The position numbers and the translations under genes are program-made. From Sphingopyxis sp. H050 (GTDB taxonomy: Bacteria > Pseudomonadota > Alphaproteobacteria > Sphingomonadales > Sphingomonadaceae): a stretch of 64,000 nt of DNA. Location of the stretch: contig NZ_LNRZ01000003.1 in the NCBI RefSeq assembly GCF_001468265.1, positions 372,001 to 436,000 on the forward strand, given 5' to 3'. How positions within the stretch are numbered: the first letter of the stretch is position 1; every line of letters starts with the position of its first letter. Below are positions 26,606-35,783 of the stretch, piece by piece. The notes below the pieces were generated by a model, which was not told the origin of the DNA, did not search any database, and saw only the letters and a list, made by a program, of their open reading frames with translations.

Positions 26606-27832
26606 TCAACTCCGGTAATCGGCGTTGATGCTGATATAGCCGTGCGTCAGGTCGCAGGTCCACACGGTGGCGCGGCCGTCGCCAAGGCCCAAGTCGGCGC
26701 CGATGCGGATGTCCTGGCCCTTGAGATGCGCCGCGACGGGCGCTTCGTCATAGCCGTCGACGGGCAGGCCGTCCTTCGCCACCCAATGATCGCCGAAGCG
26801 GATCGCGAGCCGGTCGCGGTCGGCGGGTTCGCCCGCTTTCCCCACCGCCATGACGACGCGGCCCCAGTTCGCATCCTCGCCTGCGATTGCGGTCTTCACG
26901 AGCGGCGAGTTGGCGATGGCGAGCGCGACGCGCTTCGCGCTGGCGTCGCTGGTCGCGCCGGTGACCTGCACCTCGATGAACTTCGACGCGCCTTCGCCGT
27001 CGCGCACGACCTGATGCGCGAGGTCGAGGGCGACTTGGCGGATCGCCGCATACAGCGCGTCGGCGCCGGGGTCGTCGCGCGTGGTCAGCGGCGTATTGCC
27101 GGTCTGCCCGGTCGCGAACAGAAGCACCGTGTCGCTCGTCGAGGTGTCGCTGTCGACCGTAATGCTGTTGAAGCTGCCGCCCGTCGCTTCGGCCAACATG
27201 TCCTGCAGCAGCGCGGGCGCGACCGCGGCGTCGGTGAAGATATAGCCGAGCATCGTCGCCATATCGGGCGCGATCATGCCCGATCCCTTGACGATTCCCG
27301 CTACGTGGACGGTCGTGCCGCCGACGATCGCGCTCGCGGCCGAACCCTTGGCGAAGGTGTCGGTGGTGCAGATGGTTTCGGCGGCGGCTTCCCACGAGCA
27401 GGGCGCGGCGGTGAGGGCGGCTGCAACCCCGGCGCGGGCCTTGTCCTTGGGCAAGGGCACGCCGATGACGCCGGTCGAGCTGACAAAGACTTCGCTTGGC
27501 GCGCAGCCGAGATGGCCCGCGACCTGGCCCATGATCTGTTCGACCGCCTCGCGGCCGCGATAGCCGGTGAAGGCGTTGCTGTTGCCGGCGTTGACGATCA
27601 GCGCGCGGCCCTTGCCGCCCTTCACCTGTTCGCGGCCGAGCTCGACTTCGGACGAGCAGCAGACATTGCGCGTGAAGACGCCCGCGACGGTGGTGCCGGG
27701 CGCGAGCTCGACATAGGTGAGGTCGCAGCGGTCCCAATTCTTGTAGTGTGCGCGCGCGACGCGGCGCGTGACCCCGGCGATGTCGGGGAGCGCGGGGAAG
27801 GCAGCGGGGGCGAGCGGCGAGCGGGTGGTCAT
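26606..27832 (-). CDS. argJ: Bifunctional ornithine acetyltransferase/N-acetylglutamate synthase ArgJ
   Basis: 408 residues. ArgJ moves the acetyl group from N-acetylornithine to glutamate, closing the cyclic arginine pathway. The proenzyme cuts itself before the Thr in KGSGMIAPDMATML (Thr at about residue 193), giving alpha and beta chains. NAGNSNAFTG, SSTGVIGVPLP and the C-terminal YISINADYRS are family hallmarks. Whether it also accepts acetyl-CoA cannot be told from sequence. The start at 27832 begins conserved sequence; the frame extends 16 codons upstream. It converges on trxA across a palindrome. Confidence 0.95.
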   Translation of the reverse strand: MTTRSPLAPAAFPALPDIAGVTRRVARAHYKNWDRCDLTYVELAPGTTVAGVFTRNVCCSSEVELGREQVKGGKGRALIVNAGNSNAFTGYRGREAVEQIMGQVAGHLGCAPSEVFVSSTGVIGVPLPKDKARAGVAAALTAAPCSWEAAAETICTTDTFAKGSAASAIVGGTTVHVAGIVKGSGMIAPDMATMLGYIFTDAAVAPALLQDMLAEATGGSFNSITVDSDTSTSDTVLLFATGQTGNTPLTTRDDPGADALYAAIRQVALDLAHQVVRDGEGASKFIEVQVTGATSDASAKRVALAIANSPLVKTAIAGEDANWGRVVMAVGKAGEPADRDRLAIRFGDHWVAKDGLPVDGYDEAPVAAHLKGQDIRIGADLGLGDGRATVWTCDLTHGYISINADYRS

Positions 27833-27867
27833 GGGGGGCGCATAATCGCTATCGGCCCAAAGCAAAA

Positions 27868-27981
27868 CCCCTCCCTGCAAGGGAGGGGCAGCGAGACTTG
27901 CGAGCTTGCTCGCTCGTCGCAGCGGGGAGGGTTTCGCTACGCGACAGGCCCTCCCCCAACCCCTCCCGCAAGCGGGAGGGG
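27868..27981. repeat. Paired C/G hairpins upstream of argJ
   Basis: CCCCTCCC (27868-27875) pairs with GGGAGGGG (27881-27888). CCCCTCCCGC (27960-27969) pairs with GCGGGAGGGG (27972-27981). Between them is a lower-similarity palindromic stretch. This common intergenic repeat fills the gap before the aldehyde dehydrogenase gene. Confidence 0.7.
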
Positions 27982-27989
27982 GGATTGGC

Positions 27990-29426
27990 TTACGCCGGAA
28001 TGCCGCTGATCGCCTTGATTTCCATGAAGTCCTTGAGGCCGAACAAACCGCCTTCGCGGCCGTTGCCCGACGCCTTGTAGCCGCCGAACGGTGCGCCGGG
28101 GCCGGGGCCCCAGCTGTTCACCGCGACCATGCCGGCGCGCAGCTTCGGTGCGACGTCGGCGGCCTTGGCCGGATCGCCCGAAATCACCGCCGACAGGCCA
28201 TATTCGGTGTCGTTGGCGATATCGACCGCCTGGTCGAGATCATCATAGGCCATGACCGTCGCGACGGGGCCGAAGATTTCCTCGTTGGCGATGCGCATGT
28301 CGCGCGTCACGCCCGAGAAGACGGTCGGCTTGATATAATAGCCGCGATTGACGTTGCTGGGCAGGCCGGTGCCGCCGGTCTCCAGCGTCGCGCCTTCGTC
28401 GATCGCCGACTGAATCAGGCCCTGGATCTTGTCGTACTGCGCCTTGTTGACGACGGGGCCGAGATGGCCGCCTTCCTGCAGCGGGTCGCCGACTTGCGTT
28501 CCGTCGAACATCGCCTTGATGACGCCGACGGCTTCGGCTTCGCGGTCCTTGTGGACGAGGATGCGCGTCGGCGCGATGCAGCTCTGACCGGTGTTGACCA
28601 GGACGCCCTGCACGGTCGGGGGCAGCACCGTCTCCAGATCGGCGTCGGGCAGGACGATGTTCGGCGACTTGCCGCCGAGTTCCTGATGGACGCGCTTGAC
28701 GGTGTCGGCGGCCGCCTTGGCGACGAGAATGCCGGCGCGGGTCGAACCGGTGAAGCTCACCATTTCGATGCCGGGGTGCGCGCTGATCGCGTTGCCGACG
28801 GTCGGGCCGTCACCCTGGACGAGGTTGAACACGCCAGGGGGGACGCCTGCGGCGTCGAGGATTTCGGCGAAGATCACCGCGTTGCCGGGGCATTCCTCCG
28901 ACGGCTTCAGGATCATCGTGTTGCCGGCGGCGAGCGCGGGGGCGACCTTCAGCGCGATCTGGTTGAGCGGCCAGTTCCACGGCGTGATCATGCCGACGAC
29001 GCCGATCGGCTCATAGACGACCTTGTTGGCGCCATGCTGTTCGGCGAACTGGAAATCCTTGAGCGCGGCGATCGTGCCGACGAAGCCGCCGATGCCCGCG
29101 CCGACCTGCGCGGTGCCCGCGAAGCTGACCGGCGCGCCCATTTCGCTGGCCATCGACTTCGCGAGGTCGGCGCCGCGCTTCTTATATTCCTCGACGATGC
29201 GGTTCAGCAGGTCGAGGCGTTCTTCGCGGGTGGTCTGCGAGAAGGTCTTGAACGCTTCCTTGGCGGCGGCGACCGCGGCATCGACGTCGGCGGCGGTGCC
29301 GAGCACGACGGTCGAGGCCGCTTCTTCGGTCGCGGGATTGATGACATCGTGGAGTTTGCCGCCCTGGCTGTCGACCCATTTGCCGCCGATGTAATGCTGC
29401 TTCAGGTGCGTTTCGGTGTCGCTCAT
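27990..29426 (-). CDS. NAD(P)-dependent aldehyde dehydrogenase
   Basis: 478 residues. It oxidises an aldehyde to the acid through a Cys thioester. Catalytic Cys is in NTGQSCIAPTR (about residue 283) and the general-base Glu in HQELGGKSP (about 249). The oxyanion Asn is in the ITPWNWPLNQ segment (about 151-155), and FTGSTRAG binds the cofactor. It resembles the broad ALDH group that includes coniferyl and betaine aldehyde dehydrogenases; the natural substrate is not evident. The start at 29426 has GGGAGAAG upstream on this strand; the frame runs 23 codons further with no support. Confidence 0.93.
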   Translation of the reverse strand: MSDTETHLKQHYIGGKWVDSQGGKLHDVINPATEEAASTVVLGTAADVDAAVAAAKEAFKTFSQTTREERLDLLNRIVEEYKKRGADLAKSMASEMGAPVSFAGTAQVGAGIGGFVGTIAALKDFQFAEQHGANKVVYEPIGVVGMITPWNWPLNQIALKVAPALAAGNTMILKPSEECPGNAVIFAEILDAAGVPPGVFNLVQGDGPTVGNAISAHPGIEMVSFTGSTRAGILVAKAAADTVKRVHQELGGKSPNIVLPDADLETVLPPTVQGVLVNTGQSCIAPTRILVHKDREAEAVGVIKAMFDGTQVGDPLQEGGHLGPVVNKAQYDKIQGLIQSAIDEGATLETGGTGLPSNVNRGYYIKPTVFSGVTRDMRIANEEIFGPVATVMAYDDLDQAVDIANDTEYGLSAVISGDPAKAADVAPKLRAGMVAVNSWGPGPGAPFGGYKASGNGREGGLFGLKDFMEIKAISGIPA

Positions 29427-29546
29427 CGTTCTTCTCCCATCGGCGTCTAGAATACGTCTCTCATTGCTACCTAATGATGGCAGCGAATGAATCAAGCGAC
29501 ACTCCCTCTTTTCGTCGGATGACGACAGCGAGAGGGCGATATCGGT

Positions 29547-30866
29547 TCAGCGCTTTTCGGCAGAAAGGCGTGACATCAGGATGGCGGCGCGGGTCGCCTG
29601 ACGACTGATGCTCGGGATATCGACCGCCTCGCCGGGCGCATGGTCGCCGGTGCTGTACGGCCCGAGGCCCGCGAGGCCGTCGACGTCGGCGGCGACGAAG
29701 CTGATGTCGCCCGCGCCGCGTTTCAGCGGGTCGAGCGGCGCCATCTCGGCGAGGCCGAGGTCGCGGTTCACGCCGTTGAGCTTGGCGAGGAGCGCGCGGT
29801 TGCCGTCGGTCGGGGCCATCGAAGGATAGCCGCCGGGATCGAAGGCGATCGTCGCGCTGGTGCCGGGGGCATGCTCGGCGACGATCGCGGTCATCTTGGC
29901 CTTCACCCGCTCGATCTGCTCGGGCGAGAGCGCGCGGAGGTCGCCGCGGGCGATCGCGATCGGCGCGATGATGTTCGTCTTGCCATTCGCGGTCGCGCGG
30001 ATGCCGCCCGCATCAAGCTCGGCCTGCTGTCCGCCCGCGATCAGCCCGACGTTGAAGGTCAGATTGGGTTCGGGCAGTTCGGTGCGGAACCGGTAAAGGA
30101 TGCGCGCGAGTTCGTAGATCGCACCGTCACCGGCCGCGGCACTGAAAATCCCCGAACTGTGCGCGCTTCTGCCCGTCGCGGTGACGGTCCAGCTGTCCGA
30201 CGAGCGCCGCGCGACCGATCCCATGTCGGCACCGCCGTCGCGCACCAAGCCCTCGAAATCGAGCGCGACGTCGCTGCGCTTGCCCGCTGCGATCAGATCG
30301 GCGCGCGCCTTCTCGATCGGGCTCCCCGAATCCTCCTCGTCGCCGGTCATATGGATTTCGATATTGGCGTTCTTCAGCGTGCCCGCCGCCTGCATCGCGC
30401 GCAGCGCCGCGACGATCACGACCATGCCGCCCTTGTCGTCACCCGCGCCGGGGCCTTCGCCCCATTCACCGCGCTCGCCCTTGCGGACGAATGTCTGGAA
30501 CGGCGAGTCGGGTTCGAACACCGTGTCGAGATGCGCGATCAGCAGCAGGCGCTTGGCGCCGGGCTTGCCGGTGTGCGTTGCGATCAGGTGGCCGGCGCGG
30601 CCCGTGTCGCGCATCGGCTTCCACTCGACCTTGAAACCCAGCGCTTCGAGCTCGGCGCGCATCATCGCCCCGACCTTCTCGACGCCTTCGAGGTTCAGCG
30701 AGCCGCTGTTCTGGTTCACGAGCTTTTCGAGCAGCGCAAGGCTGCGGTCGAGCTCCGCCTCGACCGTTCTCGCCATCCTGGCTTCCGCCGGGCTGAGTTT
30801 CGCCGCCGCCGCAGGCGCGAGGGCGAGTTGAAGGGCGATCAGGGCGGCAAAAGGCAGCGATTTCAT
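29547..30866 (-). CDS. Exported M20 metallopeptidase, carboxypeptidase G2-like
   Basis: 439 residues. Residues 1-22 form a signal peptide ending AAAAK, so the enzyme is probably periplasmic. Zinc-site motifs of M20 appear in order: LIAHLDTVFE (His and catalytic Asp), GAGDDKGGM (bridging Asp), MTGDEEDSGSP (catalytic and metal Glu pair). The dimerisation lid domain lies between about residues 210 and 330 (TATGRSAHSSG). The C-terminal His ligand is probably in TGDHAPGEAVD. It resembles glutamate carboxypeptidase and releases a C-terminal amino acid; the true substrate is unknown. It follows the lipoprotein dehydrogenase gene by 55 bases on the same strand. Confidence 0.9.
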   Translation of the reverse strand: MKSLPFAALIALQLALAPAAAAKLSPAEARMARTVEAELDRSLALLEKLVNQNSGSLNLEGVEKVGAMMRAELEALGFKVEWKPMRDTGRAGHLIATHTGKPGAKRLLLIAHLDTVFEPDSPFQTFVRKGERGEWGEGPGAGDDKGGMVVIVAALRAMQAAGTLKNANIEIHMTGDEEDSGSPIEKARADLIAAGKRSDVALDFEGLVRDGGADMGSVARRSSDSWTVTATGRSAHSSGIFSAAAGDGAIYELARILYRFRTELPEPNLTFNVGLIAGGQQAELDAGGIRATANGKTNIIAPIAIARGDLRALSPEQIERVKAKMTAIVAEHAPGTSATIAFDPGGYPSMAPTDGNRALLAKLNGVNRDLGLAEMAPLDPLKRGAGDISFVAADVDGLAGLGPYSTGDHAPGEAVDIPSISRQATRAAILMSRLSAEKR

Positions 30867-30921
30867 GGGGGACTCCTCCGGATGTCCCCTTGTGGCGCGG
30901 TCGGCCTGTTGCCGCAAGCCG

Positions 30922-32394
30922 TCAGCCGGGGCGCACCATGAAGATGTCGCCGCCGATACCGACGATGAACAGATTGCCCGCGCTGTCTTCGCCGAACGAT
31001 GCGATCGAGTTCAGCGTTCCGGCGTCGGGGGCGAAATCCTCGTTGCGCCGCGCGAGACGCGACGATGGCTGTGTCTGGCCGGCGACGAAGCTAGAGAAAG
31101 GGATCGACCAGATATTGCCGCTGACGAAGTCGGCGAAGACATATTGGCCGACGAGCGAGGTCACCGGGCCGCGGTAGACGTAGCCGCCGGTGATCGAATT
31201 GCCCTGCCGCGGCCCGCTGCCATGGCCATATTCGACGACCGGATCGGTGAGGCCGCCGGGCGCGGTTCCGGTGTAGGGCTGGGTGCCTTCCTTGAAACGC
31301 CAGCCGAAGTTGAGGCCGGGCTGGGTCGTGGTGACGATATCGACCTCCTCGACCGCACCCTGGCCGACGTCACCGATCACCAGCGTCGAGCCGCTGAACG
31401 AGGCGCGAAACGGATTGCGGAGGCCATAGGCATAGACATAGGGATCGCCGCCGCCCGACAGGAACGGGTTGCCCGGCGCGGGCGCATAGCTGCTGCCGTT
31501 CGCTCCGACGGTCAGGCGCAGGATCTTGCCGAGACGGACATTGGTGTTCTGCGCGTTGTTGCCGGGGTCGCCGCCACCGCCGCCGTCGCCGACGCCGACA
31601 TAGACGAGCCCGTCGGGACCGAAGCCGATCCAGCCGCCATTGTGATTGTCGGCGCCGGGATGCGGCACGCTCAGCACCGTGTCGTAGACGGTCGAGCTGT
31701 TCGGCTGGCCGAGCGTGTAGCGGCGGACCTGGACATCGCCATTCGCGGCGGTTGCAACCGCGAGCAGCCGCTGCGACGTCGCATGGTCGGGATAGGCGGC
31801 GAGGCCGAGCAGCCCACGCTCGCCGCTCGTCGAAATGTCGGTGATGTCGAGCACGCGCGTGCGGCTGCCGTTCGCGGGGTCGAAACGATAGACGTCGCCG
31901 CCCTTCTCGACGACATAGACATTGGTGCTGCCGGGGATCGGCGCGACATAGAGCGGCTGGCTGAAGCCGGTGCCGACGCGCACGACCGCTATGCCCTCGC
32001 GGCTGTTGGTGACCGTGATGTTCACCGGCTGGGTGGCGCTGGCGCTGCCGTCGCTGACGCGGAGCGTTACCGCATAGACATTGTCGCCATTGGCATCCCC
32101 GGGCAGGTCATAGTCGGGCGCGGCGGTAAAACGCAGCGCGCCCGCCGAGGTGATCGAAAAGAGCCCGGCGTCGGCGCCGCCGTCGATCGAAAAGGTCAGC
32201 GTGCCGCCATCGGGATCGCTCGCCGTCGCCTGATAGGCGGCGGTCGTGTTTTCGGCGATGCTGGCGGTCTGCGCCGAGGTGAAGCTGGGCGGGGAATTAT
32301 TCGCGGGGGGCGGATTGCCGCCGCCACCGCCGCCACCGCCGCAGGAGGCGAGCATGAGGGGGAGCAGGGCACAGGAGACGCGTAACAACCGCAT
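30922..32394 (-). CDS. Lipoprotein PQQ-type sugar dehydrogenase with cadherin-like domain
   Basis: 490 residues. The lipobox LASC puts the lipidated Cys at about residue 18, followed by eight Gly and a Pro/Asn linker. A cadherin-like domain spans about 30-130 (SDPDGGTLTFSIDGGADA, FTAAPDYD, VTLRVSDGSASAT). The rest is the beta-propeller of the glucose/sorbosone dehydrogenase family (ISTSGERGLLGLAAYPD, NHNGGWIGFGPDGLVYVGVGD, YGLRNPFRASF). Members use PQQ and oxidise aldose sugars in the periplasm; no PQQ synthesis genes are in the window. The start at 32394 is the first Met giving a proper lipoprotein signal. Confidence 0.88.
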   Translation of the reverse strand: MRLLRVSCALLPLMLASCGGGGGGGGNPPPANNSPPSFTSAQTASIAENTTAAYQATASDPDGGTLTFSIDGGADAGLFSITSAGALRFTAAPDYDLPGDANGDNVYAVTLRVSDGSASATQPVNITVTNSREGIAVVRVGTGFSQPLYVAPIPGSTNVYVVEKGGDVYRFDPANGSRTRVLDITDISTSGERGLLGLAAYPDHATSQRLLAVATAANGDVQVRRYTLGQPNSSTVYDTVLSVPHPGADNHNGGWIGFGPDGLVYVGVGDGGGGGDPGNNAQNTNVRLGKILRLTVGANGSSYAPAPGNPFLSGGGDPYVYAYGLRNPFRASFSGSTLVIGDVGQGAVEEVDIVTTTQPGLNFGWRFKEGTQPYTGTAPGGLTDPVVEYGHGSGPRQGNSITGGYVYRGPVTSLVGQYVFADFVSGNIWSIPFSSFVAGQTQPSSRLARRNEDFAPDAGTLNSIASFGEDSAGNLFIVGIGGDIFMVRPG

Positions 32395-32537
32395 GCGGTG
32401 CCACCTTTCGCAAATCCCCCACCGCCAACCTGCCATCGGCGGCGAAGGCGCGCAAGCCGGTCGTCACCGGCGCGTTAACCGCATCTGCCGGTCGGCGCCC
32501 TCGACCCCTCCACGTGGCGCCGCGACGGGCAGTGGGT

Positions 32538-32586
32538 GTCAAGAGTTCTTGACAGGGTGTATCCGGCGCTGTAAAGAGTGTTTGAC
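32538..32586 (+). promoter_or_regulatory. Promoter with twin operators for the XRE gene
   Basis: GTCAAGAGTTCTTGAC (32538-32553) has perfect 7-bp arms. A degenerate copy, GTAAAGAGTGTTTGAC, lies at 32571-32586, exactly 33 bases (three helical turns) away. TTGACA (32549-32554), 17 bases, TAAAGA (32572-32577) form a promoter whose -35 and -10 each overlap one copy. This fits autorepression by the XRE protein encoded next. Confidence 0.65.
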
Positions 32587-32603
32587 AGGTTGCGAGGTGG
32601 GCA

Positions 32604-32816
32604 TTGGAAAACAGGGTGCGCGATTGCCGCGAGCGGGCGGGGTGGAGCCAAGGCGAGCTGGCGCGCCGGCTCGGCGTGTCGCGCCAGACGATCAACGCGG
32701 TCGAGACCGACAAATATGATCCGAGCCTGCCGCTCGCGCTGCGCCTGGCGCGGCTGTTCGGGCTGGAGGTCCGCGAGCTGTTTATCGACCATTGGTTGCC
32801 GGAGGACGAAGGATGA
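32604..32816 (+). CDS. Small XRE/Cro-type helix-turn-helix regulator
   Basis: 70 residues, almost all one HTH domain: ENRVRDCRERAGWSQGELARRLGVS followed by RQTINAVETDKYDPSLPLAL, with RLARLFGLEVRELF at the end. This is the YgzD/YozG-like stand-alone class that usually represses its own operon with a membrane protein encoded behind it. The start is TTG at 32604, with GAGGTGG at 32594-32600. The stop overlaps the next start as ATGA, so the two proteins are coupled. Twin palindromes cover the promoter. Confidence 0.9.
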   Translation: MENRVRDCRERAGWSQGELARRLGVSRQTINAVETDKYDPSLPLALRLARLFGLEVRELFIDHWLPEDEG

Positions 32817-33472
32817 AGGCGATGACGCAGGACGACGCGCAGAAGTGGAAGAAGACGGCCGTGAAGCTGATTGCTGGCGCGATCGTCGGTGGTGGGGTGT
32901 CAGCGGCGGCGCTCGGGATCGCGGGGACGTCGCTGCTCGACGCCATGGGGCCGTCGCGCGTTGCGCTCGCGGCCGTCGGCCTTGTCTATGCGATGATGGC
33001 GATGCTGGTCGGCTTCGGGCTCGCGATGCCGCGTGCCGGCGCGCAATTGCTCAATGTCGGCGATGCGGATGAATTGCGCGAGGAGCGGGCGGGCATGATG
33101 ACCTCGGTCATCACGACGGGCACGATGGGGCTGGTCCTGCTGTTGCTCGCGGTTGCGCGGGCACCGGGCTTCGAAGCCGGCCTCGTATCGGCGCACGCCG
33201 CGATGACGGCGCTGGTGGTCGCGGTCGCCGGCGGCATCGTCGCCAGCTGGGCGTGGCGCAACCGGTATGACGAGCTCAACCGCCAGCTCGGCCTCGAAGG
33301 CTGTTTCTGGGCCTTTTGCCTTAGCTGGGTGCTGCTCAGCCTATGGGCGGCCGCAGACTTTCTGGGGTTCGGGCTCGCACTGACCGCGATCGATGTCGTG
33401 ACCACGCTGTCCGCGATGATGTTGCTCGGGTCGTTCATCGCGATCGGCCGACGCGGCATGATGAGCCGCTAG
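32813..33472 (+). CDS. Multi-pass membrane protein, partner of the XRE regulator
   Basis: 219 residues with about six hydrophobic segments (roughly 17-40, 45-70, 95-115, 128-148, 163-185, 190-212). Between the second and third is a charged stretch (NVGDADELREERAGMM). I do not recognise a catalytic motif. Two-gene cassettes of a short HTH protein and such a membrane protein are widespread; the membrane partner may sense envelope state or act on it, but this is inference. The ATG at 32813 overlaps the HTH stop. It converges with glnA across a strong hairpin. Confidence 0.8.
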   Translation: MKAMTQDDAQKWKKTAVKLIAGAIVGGGVSAAALGIAGTSLLDAMGPSRVALAAVGLVYAMMAMLVGFGLAMPRAGAQLLNVGDADELREERAGMMTSVITTGTMGLVLLLLAVARAPGFEAGLVSAHAAMTALVVAVAGGIVASWAWRNRYDELNRQLGLEGCFWAFCLSWVLLSLWAAADFLGFGLALTAIDVVTTLSAMMLLGSFIAIGRRGMMSR

Positions 33473-33483
33473 GCAAAAGAAAA

Positions 33484-33511
33484 GGCGTCCGATCCCCCCA
33501 GACCGGACGCC
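33484..33511 (-). terminator. Terminator of glnA
   Basis: GGCGTCCG (33484-33491) pairs with CGGACGCC (33504-33511). On the minus strand the stem is followed by TTTTCTTTT, a good U-tract for the glnBA transcript. The plus-strand side lacks a U-run of this quality. Confidence 0.85.
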
Positions 33512-33534
33512 CCCCCTTGTAGCGCCGAGTGATC

Positions 33535-34947
33535 TCAGGCGCTGTAGTACATGTCGAATTCGACCGGGCTCGGGGTCTGTTCGAAGTTGTGAACTTCGGC
33601 CCACTTGAGCTCGACATAGGCTTCGATCTGGTCCTTCGAGAAGACGTCGCCCTTGAGCAGGAAGTCGTGGTCGGCCATCAGGCTGTCGAGCGCTTCGCGA
33701 AGCGAGCCGCAGACGGTCGGGACTTCGGCCAGTTCCTCGGGCGGCAGATCGTACAGATTCTTGTCCATCGCGTCGCCGGGGTGGATCTTGTTCTGGATGC
33801 CGTCGAGGCCCGCCATCAGCAGCGCCGAATAGCAGAGATAGGGGTTGGCCATCGCGTCGGGGAAGCGGAACTCGACGCGCTTCGCCTTGGCGCCCGCACC
33901 GTAAGGGATGCGGCACGAGGCCGAACGGTTGCGCGACGAATAAGCGAGCAGCACGGGCGCTTCGAAGCCCGGGACGAGGCGCTTGTAGCTGTTCGTCGTC
34001 GGGTTGGTGAAGGCGTTGAGCGCCTTGGCATGCTTGATGACGCCGCCGATGAAATAGAGGCACATGTCGCTGAGGCCGGCATAGCCGTTGCCCGCGAAGA
34101 GCGGCTTGCCCTTTTCCCAGATCGAGATGTGCGTGTGCATGCCCGAGCCGTTGTCCTGGCGGATCGGTTTCGGCATGAAGGTCGCGGTCTTGCCATAGGC
34201 ATGCGCGACCTGGTGCACGACATATTTGTAGATCTGCATGCGGTCGGCGGTTTCGGTCAGCGTGCCGAAGGTCAGGCCAAGCTCGTGCTGCGCGGCGGCG
34301 ACTTCATGGTGATGCTTGTCGCAGGGCAGGCCCATTTCGAGCATGGTCGATACCATTTCGGCGCGGATGTCGACGGCGCTGTCGACCGGCGCGACGGGGA
34401 AGTAACCGCCCTTGGCGCGCGGACGGTGGCCGAGGTTGCCGCCTTCATACGCGCGGCCGGTGTTGGTCGGCAGCTCGATATCGTCGATCTCGAAGCCCGA
34501 CTTGTTATAGCCGGTTTCGAAGCGGACATCGTCGAACATGAAGAATTCGGCTTCGGGGCCGACATAGACGGTGTCGCCGATACCGGTCGAGGTGACATAG
34601 GCCTCGGCGCGCTTCGCGGTCGTGCGCGGGTCGCGGGCATAGCCCTCGCCGGTGGCGGGTTCGACGATGTCGCAGAAGATGACGAGCATCGGCGTCGCCG
34701 AGAAGGGATCGTCATAGACGGCGTCGAGGTCGGGCTTCAGGATCATGTCCGACTCGTTGATCGCCTTCCAGCCCTCGATCGACGAGCCGTCGAACATCAG
34801 GCCGTCCTCGAGCGCGTCCTCGTCGATCACGCCGGCGCACATGGTCAGGTGCTGCCACTTGCCCTTGGGGTCGGTGAAGCGCAGGTCGACCCACTCGATG
34901 TCGTTGTCCTTGATCCGCGCGATGATTTCCTTGGGCTTGGTCGCCAT
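33535..34947 (-). CDS. glnA: Glutamine synthetase, type I
   Basis: 470 residues. It makes glutamine from glutamate, ammonia and ATP as a dodecamer. [10 protein letters not shown] (the beta-grasp domain), [22 protein letters not shown] (metal site), NGSGMHTH and NRSASCRIP are all present. NLYDLPPEE places the adenylylation Tyr at about residue 399, so activity is probably controlled by GlnE, which PII signals to. It follows glnB by 75 bases in one transcript and ends at a strong hairpin. Confidence 0.97.
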   Translation of the reverse strand: MATKPKEIIARIKDNDIEWVDLRFTDPKGKWQHLTMCAGVIDEDALEDGLMFDGSSIEGWKAINESDMILKPDLDAVYDDPFSATPMLVIFCDIVEPATGEGYARDPRTTAKRAEAYVTSTGIGDTVYVGPEAEFFMFDDVRFETGYNKSGFEIDDIELPTNTGRAYEGGNLGHRPRAKGGYFPVAPVDSAVDIRAEMVSTMLEMGLPCDKHHHEVAAAQHELGLTFGTLTETADRMQIYKYVVHQVAHAYGKTATFMPKPIRQDNGSGMHTHISIWEKGKPLFAGNGYAGLSDMCLYFIGGVIKHAKALNAFTNPTTNSYKRLVPGFEAPVLLAYSSRNRSASCRIPYGAGAKAKRVEFRFPDAMANPYLCYSALLMAGLDGIQNKIHPGDAMDKNLYDLPPEELAEVPTVCGSLREALDSLMADHDFLLKGDVFSKDQIEAYVELKWAEVHNFEQTPSPVEFDMYYSA

Positions 34948-35022
34948 GGTCTGAACTTCCTTCTTGCGATGATGACCGGCTTGGCCGGGTCTTGTTGAAC
35001 AGAATCGGGGAGCGGGAGGCGC

Positions 35023-35409
<387 letters not shown>

Positions 35410-35485
35410 TCAGGGCCCGCCTGGTCCGGTTCGCTCCCCATCCGGTTCGCACCTTGAGTCGCTGAGGCCCCATCATCTTGCACCA

Positions 35486-35501
35486 ATCAAAAGCCGTGCC
35501 A
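35486..35501 (-). promoter_or_regulatory. Sigma-54-like promoter of glnBA
   Basis: On the minus strand TGGCACG (35495-35501), four bases, then TTGAT (35486-35490). The -24 element is perfect and the spacing is right, but the -12 has GA instead of the invariant GC. TTGGTGCAA just after it resembles an NtrC half-site. Suggestive only. Confidence 0.35.
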
Positions 35502-35626
35502 ATCGGCGAATCGCAAGCTTTCGGTAAGAATTTTGAAAGCAAATTGCGCCGCTGCCCAAGCGGCGGGCATTGATGCGGACTCGATGCCTAAAAAAACGGC
35601 AGATGTGGTCGGGGCGGCGATATTGG

Positions 35627-35764
35627 TTTCACGCGAAGACGCGAAGAGGTCGCGCGGTTGCCACGGGCGTGCCTCGCCGCAGGCGATCGAAAGGCGCGTC
35701 GCGCGATGAGCGGCCAACCCTCGCCGCGGCGCGCTCCCCTCTTCGCGCCTTCGCGTCTTCGCGT
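35627..35764. repeat. CGCGAAGACGCGAAG inverted-repeat element, second copy
   Basis: TTTCACGCGAAGACGCGAAG with AGG (35627-35649) faces CCTCTTCGCG, CCTTCGCG, TCTTCGCGTGA (about 35736-35764). The arms match those at 17291-17440, but the 85-base centre differs. Confidence 0.7.
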
Positions 35765-35783
35765 GAGATAATTCTATTCCGCC

